From: Aquabacterium sp.
GTDB lineage: Bacteria > Pseudomonadota > Gammaproteobacteria > Burkholderiales > Burkholderiaceae_C
DNA: 64,000 bases
Assembly (NCBI GenBank): GCA_023266355.1
Contig: JAHFQM010000008.1
Span: forward strand, 122,123 to 186,122
Direction of reading: 5' to 3'
This document shows, in pieces, positions 23,464 to 33,061 of the stretch. The stretch's first letter is position 1. Each line of letters begins with the position of its first letter. Position numbers and translations under genes: made by a program. A model generated the notes under the pieces. It was given only the letters and a program-made list of their open reading frames with translations, did not search any database and had not been told where the DNA came from.

Positions 23464-24465
23464 TCACGCCGCGGTGCGGGGAGCCAAGTCCAGCAGAGGA
23501 TGTTGCGGCAGCACGCGACACACGCGACCGACCCAGTGACCTCCATGCGGGCCTGCCTCTGCCAGTGCGGTGACGTCGTCGGCGCTCAAGGTGCTGTTGA
23601 GGGGGTTGTTGCCATCCACCCAAGCGAACACTGTGCTGCCCGATCCCGTCATGCGGCTGTTGCCGAAGCGAGCCTGCATGACACCCAAAGCGTGGATCAC
23701 ATCCCTGCCGTCGCTGGCCTGGGTGTCTGGGTGCGCCGCATCGAAGGGCGCGCGCCAGGCCTGGGCCGGCTCCTGCAGGTCGTTGTGACCGTAGCGCATG
23801 GGCGCTGCAAGAAAGGCTGCGACTGTAGCACGGGGTGTGTCGCGCTTGAGCAACGGGCTGCCAAAAATGGCCGAAGTCGGGATGGCCGCGGGCGGTTTGA
23901 GCAGGGCCAGCGGTGTGTTCAGCAGCGCTGGGGGCAGGGCGATGGGCGTGATCTGTTCGCCCACGCCTTCGACCCAGGCGGGCAGGCCGCGCACGAAGAA
24001 GGGCACGTCGGCACCGAGCTGCAGGGCCAGGGCTTCAAGGCGTTCGCCCGGCCAGTGCAGGCCCCAGAGCTGGTTGAGGGCCAGCAGCACGGTGGCGGCG
24101 TCCGAGCTGCCGCCGCCCAGGCCGGCGCCCCAGGGCACTGCCTTGTGGATGCGGATGTCGCAGCCCAGCGGCGTGCCGCTTTCGCGCTGCAGCAGGCGGG
24201 CGGCGCGCAGGCAGAGGTCGTCGGGCGGCAGGGCGACGTTGAGGTCGTGGCGCAGCAGCTGGCCGTCGTCGCGGGTGTCGATGTGCAGGGTGTCGTGCCA
24301 GTCCAGCAGGACGAAGACGGACTGCAGCAAGTGGTAGCCGTCGGCGCGCCGACCCGTCACGTGCAGGAAGAGGTTGAGCTTGGCCGGGGCGGGGAGGTGG
24401 TGCAGGCTGGGCATGGCGGCGTGCAGAGACGTGCAGGAGGTGGGCGCAGGGGTGGCGCTGGCCAT
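23464..24465 (-). CDS. ispE: 4-diphosphocytidyl-2-C-methyl-D-erythritol kinase
   Basis: IspE phosphorylates CDP-methylerythritol in the MEP isoprenoid pathway. The 333-aa product has PAPAKLNLFLHVTGRRADGYH, the GHMP ATP loop PWGAGLGGGSSDAA and MTGSGSTVFAW. The start overlaps the lolB stop (TGATG at 24465), so it is translationally coupled. An internal ATG at 24414 is possible. The order lolB-ispE-tRNA-Gln-prs is conserved. Confidence 0.94.
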   Translation of the reverse strand: MASATPAPTSCTSLHAAMPSLHHLPAPAKLNLFLHVTGRRADGYHLLQSVFVLLDWHDTLHIDTRDDGQLLRHDLNVALPPDDLCLRAARLLQRESGTPLGCDIRIHKAVPWGAGLGGGSSDAATVLLALNQLWGLHWPGERLEALALQLGADVPFFVRGLPAWVEGVGEQITPIALPPALLNTPLALLKPPAAIPTSAIFGSPLLKRDTPRATVAAFLAAPMRYGHNDLQEPAQAWRAPFDAAHPDTQASDGRDVIHALGVMQARFGNSRMTGSGSTVFAWVDGNNPLNSTLSADDVTALAEAGPHGGHWVGRVCRVLPQHPLLDLAPRTAA

Positions 24466-25229
24466 CAGCGATCGAGGTGGACCTTGATCTGGATGCCACG
24501 CAGGCCTGGGCTGGCGCTGCGTTGCGCCTGAAGGCGGCGAGGCCAGTCGCGGGTGTCGATCAGCCAGCCGTCCTGGGTGAAAGTGCCAGCGGCGAGGTCG
24601 GCATCGGGGGCGGCGGTGCTGGGGCGCTCGGGGTCGGCGCGGCCCTGCATCCAGTGAACCAGCGTTTGCAGCGGGATGGCTTCACCGAGCACGCGCTCGC
24701 TCAGGGCGCCGATGTGGTCGAAGCGCTCCAGCCCTTCGTCGGGGTTGGGTGTGGCCGAGAGGTCGGTGCCGAAGCGGGATTCCGGGGGGGCGTCTCCCCC
24801 GTTGCCGCCACCTGCGCGGCGCAGCCAGGCCCCCGCGGGGCTCCAGCCGACCTGGGCGATCTGGCTGCCCAGCGGGGTCATGAGGTCGAGGCGACCGGCA
24901 TCGGGCTGGCCGTGGAAGAAGAAGCCGAGGCTGACGCCCTTGGCGGGCAGGTCGTCCATGGCCAGGAGCTTGATGCTGATCTGGCCTTGCAGGTCGATGG
25001 CGGTGACCGCGGCCGGTGTGGGTGTCGCAACAGGTGCATCTGCCTGTGCGCTGGCGGCTGCAGGGGCCGATGGCGGTGCTTCGGTGGCGCTGGTTCCGGG
25101 TGTGCGCCAAGCGCTTGCGCAACCCGCCATCGCCGTGCCCATCACGAGGGCCCAGCTGGACAGGCGCGCCCACCGTGCGACCTGGCGCCAGGCGCACGGA
25201 CGGGACGCATCGCTCCGAGCCAGGCTCAA
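24465..25229 (-). CDS. lolB: Outer-membrane lipoprotein LolB
   Basis: LolB receives lipoproteins from LolA and inserts them in the outer membrane. The product has a lipoprotein signal ending in the lipobox AMAGC, then an Ala/Pro-rich linker and a domain with DLQGQISIKLL, KGVSLGFFFHG and TPLGSQIAQVGW typical of LolB beta strands. No ATG fits. The best start is the TTG at 25227-25229, overlapping the upstream stop (TTGA), giving 254 aa and a basic n-region. A GTG at 25145 would leave too short a signal peptide. Start confidence is only moderate. Confidence 0.85.
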   Translation of the reverse strand: MSLARSDASRPCAWRQVARWARLSSWALVMGTAMAGCASAWRTPGTSATEAPPSAPAAASAQADAPVATPTPAAVTAIDLQGQISIKLLAMDDLPAKGVSLGFFFHGQPDAGRLDLMTPLGSQIAQVGWSPAGAWLRRAGGGNGGDAPPESRFGTDLSATPNPDEGLERFDHIGALSERVLGEAIPLQTLVHWMQGRADPERPSTAAPDADLAAGTFTQDGWLIDTRDWPRRLQAQRSASPGLRGIQIKVHLDR

Positions 25230-27097
25230 AGGGCGGCCCCCAGCCGCTGCAGGGTTTCCTTGAGCGTGTCGTTGTCGCGGTCGCGGGTCTGGCTTTCTCG
25301 CCACACGCGCAGGGCCTCGTCTTTGCGACCCTGGGCCCACAGGACCTCGCCCAGGTGGGCGCCGATTTCGGTGTCAGGCCGGGCTATGTAGGCCTCGCGC
25401 AAGAGCTTGGCGGCATCGTCCAGCCGCCCCTGGCGGAAGGCCACCCAGCCCAGGCTGTCGGTGATGAATGGGTCGGCGGGCTTGAGCTCCGCGGCTTTTT
25501 CGACCAGGGTGCGGGCTTCGTCCAGTTGCACCTTGCGATCGGCCAGGCTGTAGCCCAGCGCGTTGTAGGCGTTGGGGTTGTCCGGGGCGAGTTCGATCAC
25601 GCGGCGCAGCAGGCGCTCCATGTCCTTGAAGCGCTTGAGCTTCTCGGCCAGCATGGCCTGGTCGTATTGCAGCTCGTGGTCGTCGGGGAAGCGGGCGCTG
25701 GTCTGTTCCAGCACCTTGTAGGCCTCGGGCAACTGGCCCAGGTCGCGCAGCAGTTGCACCTCGGCCTGGGCCTTGGTGATGGCGTCGCGGGGTTCGGACT
25801 CGGGCAGGCCGCGCAGCAGGGCGCGGGCGTCGGCCACCTTGCCTTGCTGGGCCAGCAGGCGGGCGCGCTGGCTTTGCACGGCCATTTTTTCGTGGCGCGG
25901 GTCGGCGAGGTCCAGCCACCGGAGGGCATCGGCCCGTTTGCCGCGCAGGTCGTCGAGTTGGGCCAGCAGCAGGTAGGCTTGCTCGCGGTCCTTGTCCAGG
26001 GCGATGTCGCCCGAAGCCGCTTCTGCCGATGCCGTGTTGCCAGCGCTGCTGGTGGGCGCAGGCTGCGCGGGCGTGGATGCGGCGGGTTCTGTGCGGGCCA
26101 GCACCTGCTTCAGCGCGGCCTCGGCGGCGTCGGCCTGGCGCAATTCGAGGCGCACCGCGGCCAGCAAGATCCAGTGCCCAGTCTGTTCTGGCTGCACCTT
26201 GACCAGCTCGTCGAGCTGGGTGGCTGCTTCCTCGTAACGCTGGGTGGACGCCAGGCGGCGTGCGTAAGCCAGTCGCAGCAGCGGCGGCGCGTCGGCGCGG
26301 CTCACGCGTTCCTTGACCCAGGCTTCTGCATCGGGTTGCTGCCCGATCATGTCGGCCGCCAGCAGGTTGGCGGTCAGCAGGTTGGGCTGCAGGGCCAGGG
26401 CCTTGCGGGTGGCGGCCATGGCCTTGGTGAATTGCTTGGCCATGAGCCAGGCTTCGCCGGATGCGGCCCAGGCTTCGGCCATTTCCAGCGGTGGCTGGCG
26501 CCAGGGTTGGGTGGCTTCGTCGATGACCTGGGCGGCCACTTGCCGGTCGCTCAGGCGGGCCAGGCTGCGTGGGAGGTTGGCCAGCACCTGGGGCTGTTGG
26601 GGCGTGGGCGTCAGCTGGATGAGGGCGCGCAGCGGCGCGGCCAGCTCACCGGGACGGCCCAGCACGATGAGGATTTGCGAGGTGAATTCGGCCGCATCGC
26701 GCGATTGCGGCAGGGCCTGGCGCCAGGCCTTGGCCGCCGACAAGGCTTGCTCGCCGGCACGTGCGCGCAGGGCGATCTCGACGGCGCGTTGGTAGAGCTG
26801 GCCGCTTTGGTGACGCCGGGCGGCGTCGAGGTAGAGCTGGTAGGCCGAGCCTGCATCGCCGCCGTTGGCCTGGATCTCCGCGATCAGCAGTTGGTAGAAC
26901 AGCTGCCCGTCCAGGCTGGATTGCTCGGGCACACGGGGCGCTTCCGGGGCTTCTGCACCGGGCGCGGAAGCAGCTGCAGCGGGGATGGCCGGCTTGGCCA
27001 CAGGGGCTGCCCATGCTGCGTGGCCCATGACCATGGCCGCGAGCGCGGCGGCAGACAGGGTGGCGCGGGGCGCGTTCAAGGCGGCAAAGCGAGGCAT
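25226..27097 (-). CDS. Exported tetratricopeptide-repeat protein
   Basis: The 623-aa product has a signal peptide (APRATLSAAALAAMVMGHAAWA) and then repeated helix pairs of TPR type, most clearly near the C-terminus (NPNAYNALGYSLADRKVQLDEA and DPFITDSLGWVAFRQGRLDDA, residues about 510-580). Such proteins upstream of lolB in Burkholderiales are annotated as TPR repeat proteins of the periplasm, with no known enzyme activity. The start at 27095-27097 has GGAG five bases ahead. The open frame continues much further upstream only because it is antisense to mutM. A second ATG at 27121 is less likely. The stop overlaps the lolB start. Confidence 0.88.
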   Translation of the reverse strand: MPRFAALNAPRATLSAAALAAMVMGHAAWAAPVAKPAIPAAAASAPGAEAPEAPRVPEQSSLDGQLFYQLLIAEIQANGGDAGSAYQLYLDAARRHQSGQLYQRAVEIALRARAGEQALSAAKAWRQALPQSRDAAEFTSQILIVLGRPGELAAPLRALIQLTPTPQQPQVLANLPRSLARLSDRQVAAQVIDEATQPWRQPPLEMAEAWAASGEAWLMAKQFTKAMAATRKALALQPNLLTANLLAADMIGQQPDAEAWVKERVSRADAPPLLRLAYARRLASTQRYEEAATQLDELVKVQPEQTGHWILLAAVRLELRQADAAEAALKQVLARTEPAASTPAQPAPTSSAGNTASAEAASGDIALDKDREQAYLLLAQLDDLRGKRADALRWLDLADPRHEKMAVQSQRARLLAQQGKVADARALLRGLPESEPRDAITKAQAEVQLLRDLGQLPEAYKVLEQTSARFPDDHELQYDQAMLAEKLKRFKDMERLLRRVIELAPDNPNAYNALGYSLADRKVQLDEARTLVEKAAELKPADPFITDSLGWVAFRQGRLDDAAKLLREAYIARPDTEIGAHLGEVLWAQGRKDEALRVWRESQTRDRDNDTLKETLQRLGAAL

Positions 27098-27154
27098 GGA
27101 AACTCCAAGTGTTGATGCCATTCTAGGGACGTCGCGACAACCCATAATCCGCCC

Positions 27155-28000
27155 ATGCCTGAATTGCCGGAAGTCGAGGTCACGCGTCGCAGTTTCGCCA
27201 CCCGCATCGAGGGTGCCACGGTGACGTCGGTGCACATGGGCAAACCGCTGCGCTGGCCCTTGGGGTTGGATGGCGAAGAGCTGGTCGGAGGGCAGGTGGG
27301 GGCGGTGCAGCGCCGGGGCAAGTACCTGTGGCTGCCCTTGGCGATGCCGTCGTTGCCGCAGAGGCCCGATCGCTCCGGCGGCCTGCTCATCCACCTGGGG
27401 ATGTCGGGGTCGCTGGCATTCCGGTGGCAGCCCGGCGAGCCTGGCCCCCACGACCATTTCGAGCTGGGCACCGACCGCGGTGTGCTGCGCCTGACCGACC
27501 CGCGGCGTTTTGGCGCGGTCGTCTGGGGCCCAGCCATGGACGCCGGCTTGCCCGGCAAGCTGCTGGCAGGCCTGGGCCATGAGCCCTTCGACGAGGCGCT
27601 CACCCCCGAGCTGTTCCATGCGGGGCTGCGCGGCCGCCAGGTGGCCATCAAGCAGGCCTTGCTGGCGGGCGACATCGTGGTGGGCGCGGGCAACATCTAC
27701 GCTTGCGAAGCCTTGTTCCGTGCGCGCATCGACCCGCGCCTGGCGGCAGGCAAGCTCAGCCGTCCCAGGGCCGCGCGCCTGCTGCAGGAGGTGAGGGCGG
27801 TGCTGCAAGAAGCGGTGGAGGCCGGTGGTTCCAGCCTGCGCGACTTCCGTGATGCCCACGGCGCGCAAGGCCACTTCCAGCTGGCCACCCAGGTGTACGG
27901 ACGCGAAGGCGAGGGCTGCCGCGTGTGCGGACAGCCGGTGCGGCGCATCGTGCAGGCCCAGCGCTCGACGTTTTTCTGCGGGCATTGCCAGAAGCGGTGA
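27155..28000 (+). CDS. mutM: Formamidopyrimidine-DNA glycosylase
   Basis: MutM removes 8-oxoguanine from DNA and nicks the AP site. The 281-aa product begins MPELPEVEV, so Pro2 and Glu3 are the catalytic residues after Met removal. RRGKYL holds the conserved Lys, [10 protein letters not shown] and a C-terminal zinc finger [11 protein letters not shown]...CGHCQ complete the family set. It is divergent from the TPR gene by 57 bp. mutY lies two genes on, so the window carries two arms of the GO repair system. Confidence 0.96.
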   Translation: MPELPEVEVTRRSFATRIEGATVTSVHMGKPLRWPLGLDGEELVGGQVGAVQRRGKYLWLPLAMPSLPQRPDRSGGLLIHLGMSGSLAFRWQPGEPGPHDHFELGTDRGVLRLTDPRRFGAVVWGPAMDAGLPGKLLAGLGHEPFDEALTPELFHAGLRGRQVAIKQALLAGDIVVGAGNIYACEALFRARIDPRLAAGKLSRPRAARLLQEVRAVLQEAVEAGGSSLRDFRDAHGAQGHFQLATQVYGREGEGCRVCGQPVRRIVQAQRSTFFCGHCQKR

Positions 28001-28130
28001 GGGCTGACGCGCCCCTGTTCCGTGTGGCATCTCACGGATGGCGTCACTGATTGCAGGTGCCGGCACAGATGTACCTTTTGTCCCAAACTAGGGGGACGAA
28101 GATGTAACCGCAACACCCCCTTGCGCTACG

Positions 28131-30194
28131 ATGACATCCATGAGCCCCACCTTCGCCAGCCACCTCGACGCCTTCGGCCAATGGCGCGCCGGCACGGACG
28201 CCAAACTGGCGGCCCTGGCGCGTTTCGCACGCGAGCATGAGTTGCTGGACGATGCCTCTGCCGAGTGGTTCGAGGCCATGCGGCGCAGGTTGTCGGGCGA
28301 GAAGCTGATGGTGGCCTTCGTGGCCGAGTTCTCGCGCGGCAAGTCGGAACTCATCAACGCCATCTTTTTCTCCGACAAGGGCCGCCGCATGATGCCGGCC
28401 TCGGCGGGGCGCACCACGATGTGCCCGGTCGAGTTGGGCTATGACGCCGAAGACCCGGTGGGGCTGTCGCTGCTGCCCATCGAAACGCGCCTGGAGGCGC
28501 CCTCGCTGGCCGAGTACCGCGCCCAGCCTTCGGCCTGGACCTGGCACACGCTGGAACTGGCCGACCCCGACGCCATGGCCGATGCGCTGGCCCAGGTCAT
28601 GCGCACCCGCCGCGTCAGCACCGAAGACGCCGAGCGCCTGGGGTTCTGGGACCCGCAGCGCCCTGAAGACAACCCGCCGCCCGCGGCCGATGGCCTGGTC
28701 GAGGTGCCCGTGTGGCGCCATGCCCGCATCAACCTGCCGCACCCCTTGCTCAAGCGTGGCCTGGTGGTGCTGGACACCCCGGGTTTGAACGCGATTGGCA
28801 CCGAGCCCGAGCTGACGCTGGGCCTGCTGCCGCAAGCCGATGCGACGGTGTTCATCCTGGGCGCCGACACGGGTGTCACCAAGTCCGACCTCGACATCTG
28901 GCGTGACCACCTCAGCGGCCCGGCCTTGGCGCGCTACGTGGTGCTCAACAAGATCGACACCCTGGCCGACCCGCTGAGCACGCCCGCCCAGGTGCGCCAG
29001 GTCATCACCCGCCAGTGCGAGAGCGTCGCGCAGACGCTGGAGATCCCGACCGAGCACGTCTTCCCCATCTCGGCGCGTCAGGCCTTGGCGGCGCGCCTGC
29101 AGGGCGATGCGACGGGCTTGACCGACAGCCGCCTGGCCGCCTTCGAGGATGCCTTGTCGGATGGCCTGCTGCCCAAGCGCCGCGACAAGCTCGCCGAAGC
29201 TGCTGTCGGGGGTGCCCGCCAGTTCCAGCGCCAGCTCACCCGCCGCTTTGGCGAAATGCGTGGCCTGTACGCCGACCAGCTCCTGGAGTTGCGCGGCCTG
29301 CGCGGCAAGAGCGCCGGCAAGGTGCAGCTGATGATCCAGCGCGTGCAGGCCGAAGCGACCGAGTTCGAGCAATGCACGGCGCGCCTGCATGCCATGCGCA
29401 GCATCCACGCGCGCATGCTGCGCAGTGCCTTGCAGGACCTTTCTTCCGAGCGTCTGCGCCAGGAAGTCGATGTGCTGCAGCAGGTGCTGGGCGGCTCCTG
29501 GTTGCCGATCGGTGCCCGGCGCGCCTTCATCGAACTGTGCACGCGCCTGCGCGCCCTGATCGAGCAGGCCCAGCAGCGCAACGACGAAATCCACGCGATG
29601 CTGGTGGCTTCGTTCGCGCGCCTGAACGCCGAGTTCGGCTTCAGCCTGGCGGTCGATGCGCCCCTGAACGTGCGCCGCTATGCCGATGACCTCCAGCTCA
29701 TCGAGCGCAATTACGTGCAGTACCTGGGCCTGAGCCAGGCTTTCCGACTGGCCCAGCCGGGCTTCCAGGAGCAGTTCCGCCGCATGCTGATCTCGCGCCT
29801 GCGTGTGGTTTTCGAGACCGTCAGCAACGACATCGAGCTGTGGAACAAGACGGCATCGGCGCAGGTGGACAGCCAGCTGCGCGAGCGCCGCCGCAATTTC
29901 AAGCGCCGCTACGAATCGCTGGACCGCATCCAGTCGGCATCGGGTGAGCTCGACAAGCGCGTGCAGGAAGTGCAGGCGCAAGATGAGCGTGCCTTGCAGT
30001 TGCAGACCCGCCTGGGCACCCTGGTCGAAGAACTGGCCCAACAAGCCTGGCCGGAAGGTGAGCCCTCGCCAGAGGCTGTGGGTCTGACTGCGGCCTTGCC
30101 CGCGCCGGCGCTGTTCGTCAGTGCGGCGGCCATGGAGGCGCTGTCGCTGGACCTGTCTCTCGCCTCAGAGCCCTCGCCCGTCTCCGCGCAGTGA
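28131..30194 (+). CDS. Dynamin-like large GTPase
   Basis: The 687-aa protein has an N-terminal GTPase domain with a P-loop in FSRGKSELIN (residues about 68-78), a switch-II VVLDTPGLN and a guanine motif VLNKID. Long helical segments follow (about residues 350-640). Bacterial dynamin-like proteins act in membrane remodelling or phage and stress tolerance. No clear membrane segment is visible. The stop overlaps the GTG start of mutY in GTGA, so the two are co-transcribed. The start could also be the ATG three codons on. The P-loop has an Arg before GKS, as in other dynamin-family proteins of this group. Confidence 0.82.
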   Translation: MTSMSPTFASHLDAFGQWRAGTDAKLAALARFAREHELLDDASAEWFEAMRRRLSGEKLMVAFVAEFSRGKSELINAIFFSDKGRRMMPASAGRTTMCPVELGYDAEDPVGLSLLPIETRLEAPSLAEYRAQPSAWTWHTLELADPDAMADALAQVMRTRRVSTEDAERLGFWDPQRPEDNPPPAADGLVEVPVWRHARINLPHPLLKRGLVVLDTPGLNAIGTEPELTLGLLPQADATVFILGADTGVTKSDLDIWRDHLSGPALARYVVLNKIDTLADPLSTPAQVRQVITRQCESVAQTLEIPTEHVFPISARQALAARLQGDATGLTDSRLAAFEDALSDGLLPKRRDKLAEAAVGGARQFQRQLTRRFGEMRGLYADQLLELRGLRGKSAGKVQLMIQRVQAEATEFEQCTARLHAMRSIHARMLRSALQDLSSERLRQEVDVLQQVLGGSWLPIGARRAFIELCTRLRALIEQAQQRNDEIHAMLVASFARLNAEFGFSLAVDAPLNVRRYADDLQLIERNYVQYLGLSQAFRLAQPGFQEQFRRMLISRLRVVFETVSNDIELWNKTASAQVDSQLRERRRNFKRRYESLDRIQSASGELDKRVQEVQAQDERALQLQTRLGTLVEELAQQAWPEGEPSPEAVGLTAALPAPALFVSAAAMEALSLDLSLASEPSPVSAQ

Positions 30195-31336
30195 GCACCG
30201 CGTCTGCCCCCGAGCTGCAGCAGGCCGCGCAGCAGCGCCAGCCTGTGTTGGCCGAGCGCCTGGTGGCCTGGCAACACCGCGAGGGCCGACACCACCTGCC
30301 TTGGCAGCAAACGCGCGACCCTTACCGCGTTTGGCTGTCGGAAATCATGTTGCAGCAAACGCAGGTCAGCACCGTGCTGGGCTACTACGAGCGCTTTTTG
30401 CAACGCTTCCCCGCCGTGGCCGACCTCGCTGCCGCGCCGCTCGACGAGGTGCTGGCGATGTGGAGCGGGTTGGGCTACTACAGCCGCGCTCGCAACCTGC
30501 ACCGCTGTGCCCAGGCCGTGGTGAGCGACCACGGCGGCAGCTTCCCTGGCAACGCAGAAACCTTGCAGACCTTGCCGGGCATCGGGCCCTCCACGGCGGC
30601 GGCGGTGGCGGCGTTTTGCTTTGGCCAGCGCATCTCCATCATGGACGGCAACGTCAAGCGGGTGCTGGCGCGTGTGCTGGGCTGGGAGGCCGACCTCTCC
30701 GTGGCCGCCCACGAGCGCGCTTTGTGGCAGGCCGCGCAGGCCGTGTTGCCCGAGCGCACCGAGGACATGCCGTCCTACACCCAGGGCCTCATGGACCTGG
30801 GCGCTACTCTGTGCACGCCGCGCAAGCCGGCCTGCCTGACCTGCCCGTGGTCCGAGCTGTGCGTGGCGCGCACGACGGACGAGCCCGAGCGCCTGCCCGT
30901 GAAGACGCGCAAGCTCAAGCGCGGCACGCGCGAGCACTGGTGGTTGTGGCTGGTGCGTCAGGCACCAGACGGCGAGCAGGTCTGGCTGGAGCAGCTGCCC
31001 GACACCGGCGTGTGGGCCGGCCTGTGGACCCTGCCTTTGCTGGACGACGAGGCATCGATGAGCGCCTTGCTGGGCGAGCCCCTGGCCGAGGCGCTGGAGC
31101 TTCAGCCGCGCCTCAAGCACGTGCTCACGCACCTCGATTGGTGGCTGCACCCACGCCGCCTGGTGCTGGGCGAGGCCCAGGCCGCGGCGCTGACACCGAC
31201 CTTGCTGGCGCGTCACGCTGCAGCAGGCACGCGCGCCGCCAGCAGCATCGTCACCCAGCAGGGGCGCTGGATCCCGGTGGCCGACCTCGCCGCTTGGGGC
31301 TTGCCCGCCCCCGTGCGCAAGCTGCTGCAGCCCTGA
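30191..31336 (+). CDS. mutY: A/G-specific adenine glycosylase
   Basis: MutY removes adenine mispaired with 8-oxoguanine. The 381-aa product has LPWQQTRDPYRVWLSEIML near its N-terminus, the helix-hairpin-helix TLPGIGPSTAAAV with the catalytic Asp in IMDGNVKRV, and an iron-sulphur cluster loop (CTPRKPACLTCPWSELC). A C-terminal NUDIX-like domain follows from about residue 240. The GTG start overlaps the upstream stop. It is convergent with xth. Confidence 0.95.
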   Translation: MSTASAPELQQAAQQRQPVLAERLVAWQHREGRHHLPWQQTRDPYRVWLSEIMLQQTQVSTVLGYYERFLQRFPAVADLAAAPLDEVLAMWSGLGYYSRARNLHRCAQAVVSDHGGSFPGNAETLQTLPGIGPSTAAAVAAFCFGQRISIMDGNVKRVLARVLGWEADLSVAAHERALWQAAQAVLPERTEDMPSYTQGLMDLGATLCTPRKPACLTCPWSELCVARTTDEPERLPVKTRKLKRGTREHWWLWLVRQAPDGEQVWLEQLPDTGVWAGLWTLPLLDDEASMSALLGEPLAEALELQPRLKHVLTHLDWWLHPRRLVLGEAQAAALTPTLLARHAAAGTRAASSIVTQQGRWIPVADLAAWGLPAPVRKLLQP

Positions 31337-31379
31337 GCTTGAGTTTGTGCCTGCGCCTGCGCTGCGCGGACGCCGTGGG

Positions 31380-32159
31380 TCAGTCCAGCGTCACGATGAC
31401 CGGGGCGTGGTCGCTGGGCCGTTCGGCCTTGCGCGGTTCCTTGTCGATCACGCAGGCACTGACGCGCGGCTTGAGCGCCTCGCTCACGAGGATGTGGTCG
31501 ATGCGCAGCCCCTGGTTCTTGCGGAAGGCCAGGTTGCGGTAGTCCCACCAGCTCCATGACTTCGGCGCCTGCTCGAACAGGCGGAAGGCATCGCTCAGGC
31601 CCATGTCCAGCAAGCGCTGGAAGTGCTCGCGCTCGGGCACGGTGCAGTGGATCTGGTCGCGCCAGCCCACCGGGTCGTAGACATCGTCGTCGGTGGGGGC
31701 GATGTTGAAGTCGCCCATCAGCACCAGGTGCGGGTGGCGGCTCAGCTCGTCTTTCAACCAGACCTGCAGCGCTTCCAGCCAGCCCATTTTGTAGACGTAC
31801 TTGTCGCTGTCAGGCGCCTGGCCGTTGGGGAAATAGCCACCGATGACGCGCACGCTGCCCAGCGTGGCATGGGGCACGGTGCCGGCGATGACGCGGGCCT
31901 GCTCGTCCTCGAAGCCGGGGATGTTGCGCACGGTGTCCGTGGGGGCTTCGCGCGTGAGCAGGGCCACGCCGTTGTAAGTGCGCTGGCCAAACCACTGGGC
32001 GTGGTAGCCGGCGGCTTCGAGTTCGGCGTGGGGGAATTTGTCGTCGGTGAGCTTGGTTTCCTGCAGCACCAGCGCATCGACCGGGTGGGCGGTCAGCCAG
32101 TCGAGCAGTTGCGGCAGGCGCACGGACAGGGAGTTGACGTTCCAGGTGGAGAGTTTCAT
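31380..32159 (-). CDS. xth: Exodeoxyribonuclease III
   Basis: ExoIII/AP endonuclease acts in base-excision repair. The 259-aa product has WNVNSLSVRL, LQETKL (metal Glu), GDFNIAPTDDD and the C-terminal SDHAPVIV with the catalytic His. Length and motifs are standard. It is the last core gene before the low-GC, IS-rich accessory stretch. It and mutY are convergent. Confidence 0.96.
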   Translation of the reverse strand: MKLSTWNVNSLSVRLPQLLDWLTAHPVDALVLQETKLTDDKFPHAELEAAGYHAQWFGQRTYNGVALLTREAPTDTVRNIPGFEDEQARVIAGTVPHATLGSVRVIGGYFPNGQAPDSDKYVYKMGWLEALQVWLKDELSRHPHLVLMGDFNIAPTDDDVYDPVGWRDQIHCTVPEREHFQRLLDMGLSDAFRLFEQAPKSWSWWDYRNLAFRKNQGLRIDHILVSEALKPRVSACVIDKEPRKAERPSDHAPVIVTLD

Positions 32160-32449
32160 GAGTTTTCTAGCGCGTTGAATTTATTGATGTTTTTGTCTGA
32201 GTTTTGCTGATTTTTGCGTCTAGCTACCCACTTAGCTACCCAAATGGTCTGTGCTTGACGACGTGCTCATCTGCTCCCAACTGGTGGCTGCATTATCTCG
32301 TCGGGAAGCGCTGGTCATCTGGATGTCGACAGCGATTTCCCCTCGCGGTAGCCGCCTCGCCGCACACAGCGTGGCCGGCGACGCTGGGTGCCTTGCAAAG
32401 ATCGCCATTTCCTCCTAAGATTGCATGAAATTTCAATGAGAAATCAATC
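32160..32449. other. Boundary gap between core and accessory DNA
   Basis: This 290-bp gap has visibly lower GC than the DNA on its left. It contains two direct copies of TAGCTACCCA at 32221-32230 and 32233-32242. No gene, tRNA or integrase is visible in it. Confidence 0.5.
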
Positions 32450-33061
32450 GTGGAAAGCGTTTCTGCTCCATCGAGGATGCTGGTAAGCGGTGCCGCCGAA
32501 CGGCTGGCTGCCTTATTGCGCCCCGGGCGCGTGTACCGGCGAGAGGATCTGGCAGAGATGAGCAATGCGGTGGACCGTCACGTGCGTGAGTTGGTCGCCG
32601 AGGGGCTTGTGAAGAAATTGGCGCAGGGCATGTACTACGTGCCGAGGGTGTCCAGCTTCGGTCCTGTACCGCCTGAGGATGCCGAGGTGGTTGGCAGCTT
32701 TCTTCGCGACAGTGACTTCCTCGTGTTCTCGCCTTCGGCATACAACGCTGTGGGCCTGGGTACCACGCAGCTATACAACCGCACACTGGTCTACAACCAC
32801 AAGCGGCATGGTGTGTTCAAGCTGGGCAATCGGCAGTTCGATTTCCGGGTGAAACCACGTTTCCCCAAAAAGCTCACGCCGGAGTTTTTGTTTGTCGATC
32901 TGCTCAACAACCTTGAGCAGTTGGCTGAAGATCGCGATGCTGTCTTGCGGCAAGCGCAGAGCAAGCTGTCTTCGTTTGACCTCGACAAGCTCAAACGCGC
33001 GCTCTCGACGTTTGGCTCTGTGGCGACCCGCAAGCGAGCCAAAGGTTGGCTGAGTGCCTGA
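32450..33061 (+). CDS. AbiEi-family type IV antitoxin
   Basis: The 203-aa product is the shape of AbiEi antitoxins. An N-terminal winged-helix segment (RLAALLRPGRVYRREDLAEM and RHVRELVAEGLVKKL) is followed by a domain that binds or neutralises the nucleotidyltransferase toxin (YNRTLVYNHKRHGVFKLG). The start is a GTG at 32450. An ATG nine codons on is possible. The stop overlaps the start of the AbiEii gene by eight bases, as in intact AbiE pairs. With the toxin gene disabled, the antitoxin may be kept only for its own regulation. Confidence 0.8.
   Translation: MESVSAPSRMLVSGAAERLAALLRPGRVYRREDLAEMSNAVDRHVRELVAEGLVKKLAQGMYYVPRVSSFGPVPPEDAEVVGSFLRDSDFLVFSPSAYNAVGLGTTQLYNRTLVYNHKRHGVFKLGNRQFDFRVKPRFPKKLTPEFLFVDLLNNLEQLAEDRDAVLRQAQSKLSSFDLDKLKRALSTFGSVATRKRAKGWLSA

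Noticed and set aside
27160..28066. N-terminal extension of the TPR protein frame across mutM
   Set aside because: It is antisense to mutM. The GGAG-supported start and signal peptide at 27097 are convincing.
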